A stretch of 64,000 nt of DNA from Cellulomonas sp. Root930 (GTDB taxonomy: Bacteria; Actinomycetota; Actinomycetes; Actinomycetales; Cellulomonadaceae), in NCBI GenBank assembly GCA_001429255.1, contig LMJI01000001.1, positions 2,893,879 to 2,957,878 on the forward strand, read 5' to 3'. Every line of letters begins with the position of its first letter. Positions within the stretch are counted from its first letter, which is position 1. Of this stretch, positions 17,962 through 26,014 are shown in pieces. Position numbers and translations under genes: made by a program. The notes beneath the pieces were generated by a model that saw only the letters and a list, made by a program, of their open reading frames with translations, did not search any database and had not been told where the DNA came from.

Positions 17962-18216
17962 GGTGAGCACGGGATCCCCGTTCGTGACGAGCTGCGGCCT
18001 TTTCTTGCAGGCTAGGGCCGCGTTTCGCCGCCGAATGTGACCTAAGTCTCGGTCCCGGGTGCATCCGTCCTGCTGCGTGGGGGGAAGGAGAGTCGGGGAC
18101 CGGCGTCCAGGCATGTCACCCCCTCTCGACGGGCTGGTCGTCGCGAGCCGACCTAGCATCGGCCGTGCCGCCATCGGCCTCGTCGTCCCCCTGGCGCCAG
18201 GAATGTGGAGGACTCC

Positions 18217-20379
18217 GTGGGCATCCAGACCTCGCTCGACGCGCTCCGCGCGGCCGACCAGATCGTCGACGCGATGCGCCTCGCCGACGAGCTCGCGTTC
18301 GAGAGCAGCAGGGACCCCGGTGTGCGCACCATCCGCGTGCTCACGGGCGCCCTCGACGACGCCGACCAGCTCGTCGCGATCGCCGCGGTGCACGCCCTGG
18401 GCACGATCGCGGACGACGAGGCCTCCCGCGCGCTCGTCCGACAGCTCTCCAGCGAGCGCCTCTTCGTCCGGGAGCACGCAGCCTGGGTGCTCGGCTCCGG
18501 ACTGCCCCGGTCCGAGGCGATCGCCCGGCTGATTGGGATGACCGCCGACGGGGGATTCGGCGGGATGCTCGCGCAGCGGACGCTCGAGCAGTGGTCCACC
18601 GGAGCGCCCGAGCCCGTCGCGGTCGGCCTCGAGACGGCGCTGCTCGGCGTGCCCGAGCCCGCCGCACGCGCCCGCGTGGTCGAGACGCTCGGTCTGGTCC
18701 AGCACGTGATCGCGGTCCGGCCGCTGCTCGCGCTGGCGGGCGACGGCGGACAGGACGAGCAGGTGCGCGCCGCCGCCGTGGCCGCGCTGGGTCGACGCCC
18801 GGGGGACCGCGACGTGCTCGGCCTGCTCGACGACCTCGCCGCTGGGACGGGACACCTCGCCGACGTGGCGCGCCTCGCGCTCGTCGACATCGCCGCCCAG
18901 GCCGCACCGGACCACCGGGACGCTCGTGACGGTCTCACGGTGGCCCAGCTGTTCCTGCACGCCGACATCGACGCCGGGCTCAGCGCGGCCGGCATAGGGG
19001 ACAACGGAGGCATCGCCACCCTGCTGGTGCGCCTCGGGGACGCCCTCGTCGCACCGGGGACCGACGGGCCGACGCCGGTGACGCGCGTCCTGACCATGTC
19101 GCGCGGGTCGGTGACCCAGGCGGCGGCGGACCTCGGCGCGCTCCACGACTCCGGCCACCTCTACGGGCGGGTGCCGCTCCAGCAGGACGCGTCGCCCTCG
19201 GCGACGGCCTGGTCGTTGCGGGTCTCCGCCCGCCGCGGCATCCGCCGGCTCCTGCGCGCCGCGGGTGGCGTCGACCTGCTCCACCTGCGCATGGCCGACG
19301 TCGGCAGCCTCGCGGCGGCCGACGTCGCCCGCGAGCTCGACATCCCGGTCGTCTTCACGGTCGCGCCCGACCCGCACGCCGTCATCCGGTCGCTGGACCT
19401 GGCCGGGCGTCTCACCCGGGAGAACTTCGGGCTGGTGGACGAGGCCGAGCACTTCTGGTTCCGGGTCCGCCTCGTGCAGCGTCTGGCGGCCAACGCGTCG
19501 CACACCGTGCTGTTCCCGCGACCGACGCTCGAGCGGGACATGCGCGAGCTCGTCGGCATCGACCTCACCGCGCACCCCGAACGGCACACCGTGGTGCCGG
19601 AGGGCGTCGACCTGCAGGTGATCGACCGGGCGGTCGACGAGGCGCAGGCCCACGTCGAGGGCGGCACGCCGTCGGACGCGCTGGTGGAGCTGCGCGGCAT
19701 CGTCGAGTCGCTGCCCGTCGCTCGTCGCGGTCTCCCGCTGATCGTGAGCGTCGGCCGGCTGCACCGCGTGAAGGGGATGGCCACGCTGGTCCAGGCGTGG
19801 GCCGGCGGCGCGCTCCGGGACCGCGCGAACCTGCTGGTCGTCGGTGGGGACCTCGACCACCCGTCGGCGGACGAGCGCGAGCAGCTGGACCTCATCGACG
19901 CGGTCGTCCCGGCAGGTGGGCGGGCTTCCGCCGGCCTCCTGCTGCCCGGCCACCGACCGAACGACGTCGTCGCGCGCTGGGTGGCGGCCGCGCGCACGGG
20001 TCTGCCCGGGCTCAGCGCACCGCGGGGTGTCTACGTCTGCGCCAGCCTCAAGGAGGAGTTCGGGATCGCCCTGCTCGAGGCGATGGCGTCGGGACTGCTC
20101 GTCGTCGCGCCGGACGGCGGCGGCCCCGCGACCTACGTGGTCGAGGGCGACACGGGGTTCCTCGCCGCCACCTGGCACGCCGAGCGGCTCGCGGAGTCGA
20201 TCGGCGCGGCGCTCGACGCCGCCGTGGCCGAGACCGACGCCGGGCGCGCCGAGCGGTCGCGCGCCACCGTCGAGACGAGCTTCACCATCCAGCGCATGGC
20301 CGGGATGCTCGACGACGTGTACGCGTGGGTCGTGGCCGACGAGCGTGCCGCCCGCTCGTCACTGGTCGGCGCCGAATGA
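18217..20379 (+). CDS. HEAT-repeat/GT4 glycosyltransferase fusion
   Basis: A 720-residue protein in two parts. Residues about 10-220 are helical HEAT-like repeats (for example VAIAAVHALGTIADDEASRAL, LFVREHAAWVLGSGLP, VRAAAVAALGRRPGDRDVL). From about 230 a GT4-type glycosyltransferase follows, with PVVFTVAPDPHAV, a sucrose-synthase-like VVPEGVDLQ, the core VSVGRLHRVKGMATLVQAW and the donor-site EEFGIALLEAMASG near 615-630. The GTG at 18217 has GGAGG five bases away and is preferred to the GTG at 18205. TAGCAT at 18154-18159 may be the -10. It is coupled by ATGA overlap to the next glycosyltransferase and divergent from hppA. HEAT repeats suggest a protein scaffold or protein acceptor; this is inference. 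Confidence 0.8.
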   Translation: MGIQTSLDALRAADQIVDAMRLADELAFESSRDPGVRTIRVLTGALDDADQLVAIAAVHALGTIADDEASRALVRQLSSERLFVREHAAWVLGSGLPRSEAIARLIGMTADGGFGGMLAQRTLEQWSTGAPEPVAVGLETALLGVPEPAARARVVETLGLVQHVIAVRPLLALAGDGGQDEQVRAAAVAALGRRPGDRDVLGLLDDLAAGTGHLADVARLALVDIAAQAAPDHRDARDGLTVAQLFLHADIDAGLSAAGIGDNGGIATLLVRLGDALVAPGTDGPTPVTRVLTMSRGSVTQAAADLGALHDSGHLYGRVPLQQDASPSATAWSLRVSARRGIRRLLRAAGGVDLLHLRMADVGSLAAADVARELDIPVVFTVAPDPHAVIRSLDLAGRLTRENFGLVDEAEHFWFRVRLVQRLAANASHTVLFPRPTLERDMRELVGIDLTAHPERHTVVPEGVDLQVIDRAVDEAQAHVEGGTPSDALVELRGIVESLPVARRGLPLIVSVGRLHRVKGMATLVQAWAGGALRDRANLLVVGGDLDHPSADEREQLDLIDAVVPAGGRASAGLLLPGHRPNDVVARWVAAARTGLPGLSAPRGVYVCASLKEEFGIALLEAMASGLLVVAPDGGGPATYVVEGDTGFLAATWHAERLAESIGAALDAAVAETDAGRAERSRATVETSFTIQRMAGMLDDVYAWVVADERAARSSLVGAE

Positions 20380-21671
20380 CCCTGCTCGTCATCAGCCCGG
20401 ACTACGCCTCCCACCTCCTCCCGCTCGCCGCGCTGGCCGCGCCCTGGCGGGACGCGGGGGAGCGGGTGGTCGTGGCGTCCGGACCGGCCACGGCCGGCAC
20501 CGTCCAGGCCTTCGGCTACGAGCGCGTCCCCCTGCAGCTCGGTCGCGGCTCCAACCCCGGGGTGATCCGCGCCGAGAAGCAGCCCGACGACGAGGCGGAC
20601 TCGCTCCGTGGCTTCTTCGACGCCACCCGGCAGGGGATGGTGCCGACACTGACCTACCAGGCGCGCGAACGCCTGGTCGACCTCATGTGGCAGCCCGTCG
20701 AGAAGGCCCGGGCGACGCTTGGCGTGGTCGAGGCGGTGCGTCCCGACGCCATCCTCGTCGACCACCTCGCGTACAGCGCGCGCCTGGCACTCTGGGCGGC
20801 GGACGTGCCCCACGCCGACGTGGTGCTCGGCCACCCGACCGCCTTGCCCGTGGGGGACGAGGTGTACGGGCTCCCGCGCGCCTGGCCGCGTGCGTTCGCG
20901 CCCGACCCCGGCGAGATGACCGAGCTCGAGCTGCTGTGCCGCCGGGTCGCTGCGGGGTTCACGGTCGAGTGGAACAGCGCGGCCGGAGCACTGGACCGGG
21001 GTCTTCCCGCCGTGCCGGACGCCTTCGCTCAGCACGGTCCGCTGGTCCTGTACCACTACCCCGAGGAGCTCGCGGACCCCGACCGGGCTGCTGCGCTCCC
21101 ACCCCACGAGTACCTCGGCGGCTCGCTGCGCGCCGAGCCCGCGGACGCCGAGGTCGACGCCTGGCTGAGCTCGGACGAGCCCTTCGTGTACGTGAGCTTC
21201 GGGAGCTTCTTGTCGGTCCGCGGGGACGTGCTGGCGCGGGTGGCCGCGTCGCTGCGGGGTGCGGGAGTGCGCGCCGCGATCGCCAGCGGGTCCACGCCGG
21301 TCGCGCAGCTGGGCGAGCTGCCCGCGGGATGGCTGGTGCGCGAGTACCTGCCGCAGGTGCGGTTGCTCCGCGCCGCGGCCGCCACCGTGACGCACGGCGG
21401 CAACAACTCGGTCACCGAGGCGGTCGCCACGGCGACGCCGCTGCTCGTCCTGCCGTTCTCGACCGACCAGTTCGCCGGTGCGGCGGCCGTCGAGCGTGCC
21501 GGGATCGGCGAGGCGCTCGACCCGAACACGGCCTCGGTGGCGGAGATCCGCTCCGCCCTCGAACGCCTGCTGTCCTTGTCGGGGGCGGGCGCTCAGGTGC
21601 TGCACTCGGCGGCGCGCGCGCTCGAGGCGCAGCCAGGTCCCGTCCGGGCGTACCGGGCCGTCACGCGGTGA
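20376..21671 (+). CDS. GT1/MGT-like glycosyltransferase
   Basis: A 431-residue GT1-family enzyme of the type that glycosylates small or lipid acceptors. The N-terminus starts with the glycine-poor ISPDYASHLLPLAALAAPWRDAGERVVVASG strand-helix pair, and the C-terminal donor site has FVYVSFGSF, then VREYLPQVRLLRAAAATVTHGGNNSVTEAVATATPLLVLPF, which is the UDP-sugar-binding region of this family. No membrane segment. The start overlaps the previous stop by 4 bp. The last 11 bases overlap the end of the convergent tetR gene. Confidence 0.85.
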   Translation: MTLLVISPDYASHLLPLAALAAPWRDAGERVVVASGPATAGTVQAFGYERVPLQLGRGSNPGVIRAEKQPDDEADSLRGFFDATRQGMVPTLTYQARERLVDLMWQPVEKARATLGVVEAVRPDAILVDHLAYSARLALWAADVPHADVVLGHPTALPVGDEVYGLPRAWPRAFAPDPGEMTELELLCRRVAAGFTVEWNSAAGALDRGLPAVPDAFAQHGPLVLYHYPEELADPDRAAALPPHEYLGGSLRAEPADAEVDAWLSSDEPFVYVSFGSFLSVRGDVLARVAASLRGAGVRAAIASGSTPVAQLGELPAGWLVREYLPQVRLLRAAAATVTHGGNNSVTEAVATATPLLVLPFSTDQFAGAAAVERAGIGEALDPNTASVAEIRSALERLLSLSGAGAQVLHSAARALEAQPGPVRAYRAVTR

Positions 21672-22329
21672 CGTCTCGGGGATCCCCGGCGAGGAGGGTG
21701 CGCGTCCACGTGTCCGCCAGCCGGTCCCCGAAGCGCTCGGCCGACCACCCGCGCTCGTGCACCAGCAGCGCCCAGTACTCCGGACCGTTCATGCTCCAGA
21801 CCAGGTCCGCCATCTCGTCGTCGGCCAGGTCGGTGCGCAGCTCGCCCGTCTCGCGCAGGTCCGCGACGAAGTCCCGCATGTTCGCGGCGCGCCGCGAGGA
21901 GATGGTCTGCCAGAGCGCGCGGCAGTCCGCATCCGTCACAGCGGCCTCGCGCAGGGCCAGGTAGACCGGCCCGAGCCGGTCCTGGATCTGCGCCACGGCG
22001 TGGGCGTAGGTCGCGACCTTCTCCCGCGCCGTGGGGGCCTCGCGGACACGGCGCACGTACTCGCGCTGCTGGGCGGGCACCGTGTGGTCCGTTCCGGAGA
22101 GGGATGCCTCCACGACCTCGCGCAGGAGCTCCGGCTTGCGACCGACGGTCGCGTAGACCGTGTCGACCGCGACCTGCGCACGGGCGGCGACGGCGCCGAC
22201 GGTCGTGGCCGCGTACCCCTCGCTGAGGAACAGGTCGCGTGCCGAGCGCAGGACGGCCGAGCGGGTGGCCGCGGCCTGCTCCGCCCGCTTGGGCGAGCGG
22301 TAGGGCCGAGCGTTGACGTCGCGAGGCAT
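21661..22329 (-). CDS. TetR-family transcriptional regulator
   Basis: A 222-residue TetR regulator with the helix-turn-helix at about residues 22-68 (RSAVLRSARDLFLSEGYAATTVGAVAARAQVAVDTVYATVG). The variable C-terminal domain contains LRTDLADDEMADLVWSMNGPEYWALLV, common in actinobacterial regulators next to oxidoreductases. GGAGGG stands eight bases before the ATG. It faces away from the flavin monooxygenase gene, and the gap contains an inverted repeat (22349-22373), so that gene is the likely target. Confidence 0.92.
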   Translation of the reverse strand: MPRDVNARPYRSPKRAEQAAATRSAVLRSARDLFLSEGYAATTVGAVAARAQVAVDTVYATVGRKPELLREVVEASLSGTDHTVPAQQREYVRRVREAPTAREKVATYAHAVAQIQDRLGPVYLALREAAVTDADCRALWQTISSRRAANMRDFVADLRETGELRTDLADDEMADLVWSMNGPEYWALLVHERGWSAERFGDRLADTWTRTLLAGDPRDVTA

Positions 22330-22348
22330 CCGCCATACCCTCCAAGAA

Positions 22349-22373
22349 TTCGTCCGAAGGTCGTTCGGATGAA
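22349..22373. promoter_or_regulatory. TetR operator in the divergent tetR/monooxygenase gap
   Basis: TTCGTCCGAA-5-TTCGGATGAA: ten-base arms with one mismatch around GGTCG, in a 71-bp gap between the tetR and flavin monooxygenase starts. Position and symmetry make it the likely binding site of the adjacent TetR. Confidence 0.65.
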
Positions 22374-22400
22374 GGCTATCAGGGTGGCAGAGGGAGCGGC

Positions 22401-23495
22401 ATGAACGTCGAGAACGTGCAGAGCGTGGTCATCGGTGGCGGCCAGGCCGGTCTGGCGGCGAGCCACGAGCTGTCGGCGCGCGGCCTGCCCCACGTGGTCC
22501 TCGAGGGAGGGGCGCGGGTCGGCGACTCCTGGCGTCACCGGTGGGACTCCCTGCGGCTGTTCACGCCGGCCCGCTACGACGGGCTCCCCGGCCGTCCGTT
22601 CCCGGGCGACCGGTGGTCCCTGCCCACCAAGGACCAGCTCGCCGACTACCTCGAGTCCTACGCCGCCGACCTGGCGGTGCCGGTGCGGACGGGCGTCCGT
22701 GTGCGCGGCGTGACCCGGTCGGGCGACGGCTTCCTCGTCGAGGCCGACGAGGGTGCGTGGCACGCGCAGAACGTCGTGATCGCCACCGGGTTCGACCGCG
22801 TGCCTCGGGTCCCAGCGTTCGCGGCCGACGTGCGACCGGACGTCGTGCAGCTCGACGCGGGCAGCTACCGGGGACCGGATCAGGCGGGGCCGGGCGACGT
22901 CCTGGTGGTCGGGGCCGGCAACTCCGGCGCGGACATCGCCCTCGAGCTGGCGGCGACGCACCGCACCTTCCTGTCCGGTCGTCACCCCGGCCAGATCCCG
23001 TGGCGGATCGAGCAGCCCCTGGCGCGGCCACTGAACCAGCTCGCGTTCTGGGCCTTCCGCCACGTGCTGACGACGGGCACCCCGATCGGTCGACGAGCCC
23101 GCGCCGGCGTGCTCGCCCACAGCGGTCCCCTGATCAGGGTCAAGTCCCGGGATCTCGCCGCCGCGGGCGTCCAGCGCGTGCCCCGGACCACCGGCGTCAG
23201 TGACGGACTGCCCATGCTCGACGACGGCCGGACCCTGGACGTCTCGACGATCGTGTGGTGCACCGGCTTCGACCCCGACCACAGCTGGATCGACCTGCCC
23301 GTGTGCGACGACGCGGGCGCCCTGACGCACGACCGGGGGGTCACCTCGGAGCCGGGGCTGTACTTCCTCGGGCTGGTGTTCCAGTACGCCCTGGCGTCGT
23401 CGATGATCAACGGTGTCGGCGCGGACGCGGCCTTCGTCGCCGACCACCTGGCGGACCGCGTCGCGAACGAGACGACGGTGGCGGTGTCGGCGTAG
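22401..23495 (+). CDS. Flavin-containing monooxygenase-like oxidoreductase
   Basis: A 364-residue soluble flavoprotein of the FMO/CzcO-like group. The FAD site GGGQAG is at 12-17, the second dinucleotide (NADPH) site GAGNSG is at about 171-176, and ATGFDRVPRVP and WCTGFDPDHSWIDLP are the usual strand-end motifs. It is shorter than classical FMOs or Baeyer-Villiger enzymes (about 450-550). Start: ATG with AGGGAG at good distance. Regulated by the divergent TetR (inference). The substrate is unknown. Confidence 0.85.
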   Translation: MNVENVQSVVIGGGQAGLAASHELSARGLPHVVLEGGARVGDSWRHRWDSLRLFTPARYDGLPGRPFPGDRWSLPTKDQLADYLESYAADLAVPVRTGVRVRGVTRSGDGFLVEADEGAWHAQNVVIATGFDRVPRVPAFAADVRPDVVQLDAGSYRGPDQAGPGDVLVVGAGNSGADIALELAATHRTFLSGRHPGQIPWRIEQPLARPLNQLAFWAFRHVLTTGTPIGRRARAGVLAHSGPLIRVKSRDLAAAGVQRVPRTTGVSDGLPMLDDGRTLDVSTIVWCTGFDPDHSWIDLPVCDDAGALTHDRGVTSEPGLYFLGLVFQYALASSMINGVGADAAFVADHLADRVANETTVAVSA

Positions 23496-23511
23496 CCGCT
23501 AGCGTGCGCGT

Positions 23512-24366
23512 ATGACCGAGGCGGGCCGGCTGGGTGAGTTCCTCCGAGCGCGGCGCGAACGGTTGCAGCCGCAGGACGTCGGCCTGGCCGTCGGCGCCGG
23601 GCTGCGCCGGGTACCCGGGCTGAGGCGCGAAGAGGTCGCCATCCTGGCCGGCGTCAGCACGGACTACTACCTCCGCCTCGAACAGGGGCGCGACGCCAAC
23701 CCGTCCACCCAGGTGCTGGACGCCCTGGCGCGGGCGCTGCGCCTGGACACGGTCGCCACCGACTACCTGCACGCGCTCGCGCGACCGGCGGAGCGCCCCG
23801 ACGCAGCCGTCGGGGATGACGTCGTCCGGGACGCGACGCGGTGGCTGATCGACTCGTGGCCGCTCACTGCCGCCGTCGTGCACAGTCGGCACGTCGACGT
23901 GCTGGCGTCGAACGCCCTGGCGCGGCGACTGAACCCGAACTTCCGCGTCGGCGTCAACAGCGTCCTCTCGTTGTTCACGGACCCGTCGGAGCGGATGTTC
24001 CACGCAGACTGGGACGGTCTGGCGGCACGTTCGGTCGCCCTGCTGCGGAGCGCTGCGCAGACCGGGGCGCGGGACGCCCGGCTGGAGGCCCTCGTCGCCG
24101 ACGGCGCCGCCGGCAGCGCGGAGTTCCGGGAGCTGTGGGACCGACAGGACGTCCATCGCGCCGGCGACGGTGTGCACGCCCTCCGGCATCCGCTGGTGGG
24201 GACGCTCGTCCTGAGCTATCTCCGGCTGTCCGTCGTCGGCACCGCCGGGCAGTCGCTGTTCCTCTACTTCGCGGAGCCCGGCTCGCCCAGCGCCGCAGCG
24301 ATGCAGCGGCTGGCGGGCGCTGGGTGGGACCAGCAGGGCCAGGAACCGGACATTCCGGAGGTCTAG
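23512..24366 (+). CDS. XRE-family regulator with MmyB-type C-terminal domain
   Basis: A 284-residue regulator: an XRE helix-turn-helix (about 8-72; LGEFLRARRERL, then LRREEVAILAGVSTDYYLRLEQGR) and an MmyB-like ligand domain (about 100-270; VHSRHVDVLASNALARRLNPNF, later HPLVGTLVLSYLRLSVVG). Such proteins often control an adjacent dehydrogenase. It appears leaderless: TAGCGT (23500-23505) is followed by six bases and the ATG. The SDR gene starts 11 bp after its stop and is probably co-transcribed. Confidence 0.9.
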   Translation: MTEAGRLGEFLRARRERLQPQDVGLAVGAGLRRVPGLRREEVAILAGVSTDYYLRLEQGRDANPSTQVLDALARALRLDTVATDYLHALARPAERPDAAVGDDVVRDATRWLIDSWPLTAAVVHSRHVDVLASNALARRLNPNFRVGVNSVLSLFTDPSERMFHADWDGLAARSVALLRSAAQTGARDARLEALVADGAAGSAEFRELWDRQDVHRAGDGVHALRHPLVGTLVLSYLRLSVVGTAGQSLFLYFAEPGSPSAAAMQRLAGAGWDQQGQEPDIPEV

Positions 24367-24377
24367 CGTGCCCCGGT

Positions 24378-25172
24378 ATGGACCTCCATCTGGCGGGAAA
24401 GGTCGCAGTCGTCACGGGTGCGAGCAAGGGCATCGGGCTCGCCGTCACGCGCGCGCTGGTCGCCGAGGGTGTCAACGTGGTCGCGGGCGCCCGCACGATC
24501 ACGGACGAGCTCGTCGCACTGTCCGACACGGGGCAGGTCCTCGCCGTCGCCGTCGACCTCGCCGACGCGGACACCCCGGCCGAGCTCGTCGCCCGGTCGG
24601 CGCACTTCGGCGGGCTGGACATCCTGGTGAACAACGTCGGCGCGGTCACTCCGCGCACCACCGGGTTCCTCGACGTCAGCGACGACGACTGGCACAGCAC
24701 GCTCAACCTCACCCTCATGGCCGCCGTCCGGACGACGCGTGCCGCCATCCCGCTGCTGCTCGAGCGGGGCGCGGGCACCGTGGTGACGATCTGCTCCGTG
24801 AACGCCTACCTGCCCGACCCCGGGGTGATCGACTACTCGGCGACCAAGGCGGCGGTCTGGAACCTCTCCAAGTCGCTGTCCAAGGAGTTCGGGCCGCGCG
24901 GCCTGCGCTTCAACACCGTCTCGCCGGGACCCGTGTCGACTCCGCTCTGGCTCGGTGAGTCCGGCGTCGCGGCCACGGTGGCGGCGAGCATGGGCATCTC
25001 GTTCGAGGAGGCCCGGACGCGGATCATCGACAGCGCGGGCGGTTTCTCGACCGGCCGCTTCACCGAGCCGGAGGAGGTCGCCGACCTCGTCCTGCTCCTG
25101 GCCAGCGACCGCGCCGGCAACATCACGGGATCCGACGTGCTCATCGACGGCGGCTTTGCCAAGCAGCTCTGA
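24378..25172 (+). CDS. Short-chain dehydrogenase/reductase
   Basis: A 264-residue classical SDR. NAD(P) site TGASKGIG at 13-20, NNVG near 90, and the catalytic Ser/Tyr/Lys with CSVNAY and YSATKAA (Y and K about four residues apart near 155-159); the C-terminal end NITGSDVLIDGGFAKQL is typical. It oxidises or reduces an alcohol/ketone of unknown identity. It follows the MmyB regulator by 11 bp and precedes an alpha/beta hydrolase gene by 20 bp, an arrangement often controlled by that regulator. Confidence 0.9.
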   Translation: MDLHLAGKVAVVTGASKGIGLAVTRALVAEGVNVVAGARTITDELVALSDTGQVLAVAVDLADADTPAELVARSAHFGGLDILVNNVGAVTPRTTGFLDVSDDDWHSTLNLTLMAAVRTTRAAIPLLLERGAGTVVTICSVNAYLPDPGVIDYSATKAAVWNLSKSLSKEFGPRGLRFNTVSPGPVSTPLWLGESGVAATVAASMGISFEEARTRIIDSAGGFSTGRFTEPEEVADLVLLLASDRAGNITGSDVLIDGGFAKQL

Positions 25173-25192
25173 CCACACCCCGAAGGAGCACC

Positions 25193-26014
25193 ATGTCGAG
25201 AACCCCGGTCGTCTTCATCCACGGTCTCTGGATCCACTCGTCGGCCTGGGCGCCGTGGCTCGAGCTCTTCGCCTCGCGCGGCTACGACCCCAGCGCGCCG
25301 GGCTGGCCCGGTGACGCGGACACGGTCGCCGAGACCCGGGCTGCCGCCGCTGCGCTGGACGACGTCGGGATCGAGCAGATCTGCCACCACTATGCCGACC
25401 ACATCGACACGCTCGGCGCGAAGCCGATCGTCATCGGGCACTCGTTCGGCGGTCTCATCGCGCAGGAGCTCCTGGCCAACGACCTCGCCGTCGCCGCCGT
25501 GGCCATCGACCCGGCGCCCATCAAGGGGGTCAAGACCGTGCCGTTCGCGCAGCTGCGCTCCGGGTTCCCGGTGCTCGGCAACCCCGCGAACAAGAAGCGG
25601 ACCGTCTCGCTCACGGCCAAGCAGTTCCGGTACAGCTTCGGCAACACCCTGACCCAGGAAGAGTCCGACGCCCTGTTCGAGGCCTGGACGATCCCCGGCC
25701 CGGGCCGTCCGCTGTTCGAGGACGCCACCGCCAACTTCTCCCGGAGCTCGCCCGCGAAGGTCGACACCCACCGCGCCGTCCGCGGTCCGCTGCTCCTCAC
25801 GTCCGGCAGCGAGGACCACACGGTGCCGAAGTCGGTGACCCTCGAGGTGCTGAAGATGTACCAGGACAGCCCCGACTCGGTCACCGAGTACCACGAGTTC
25901 GACGGGCGCGGGCACTCCCTGACCATCGACGCCGGGTGGCGGGACGTCGCGGACGTCGCCCTCGACTGGCTCGCCACCCAGCGCCTGGGCGCTCCGGTCA
26001 CCGAGGGCGCCTAG
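25193..26014 (+). CDS. Alpha/beta hydrolase
   Basis: A 273-residue soluble alpha/beta hydrolase. VVFIHGLWIHSSAW gives the oxyanion loop, GHSFGG the nucleophile elbow (Ser about 84), SGSEDHTVP the acid region and GRGHSL the catalytic histidine (about 241). Start ATG after AAGGAG. It follows the SDR closely and its stop overlaps the convergent uxaC stop by 4 bp. Substrate unknown. Confidence 0.88.
   Translation: MSRTPVVFIHGLWIHSSAWAPWLELFASRGYDPSAPGWPGDADTVAETRAAAAALDDVGIEQICHHYADHIDTLGAKPIVIGHSFGGLIAQELLANDLAVAAVAIDPAPIKGVKTVPFAQLRSGFPVLGNPANKKRTVSLTAKQFRYSFGNTLTQEESDALFEAWTIPGPGRPLFEDATANFSRSSPAKVDTHRAVRGPLLLTSGSEDHTVPKSVTLEVLKMYQDSPDSVTEYHEFDGRGHSLTIDAGWRDVADVALDWLATQRLGAPVTEGA

Noticed and set aside
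18000..20178. An upstream extension of hppA on the minus strand to about 20178
   Set aside because: The extra product is low complexity and covers the HEAT-GT4 gene; the first membrane helix, homology and start signals place the start at 17961 or three codons earlier.
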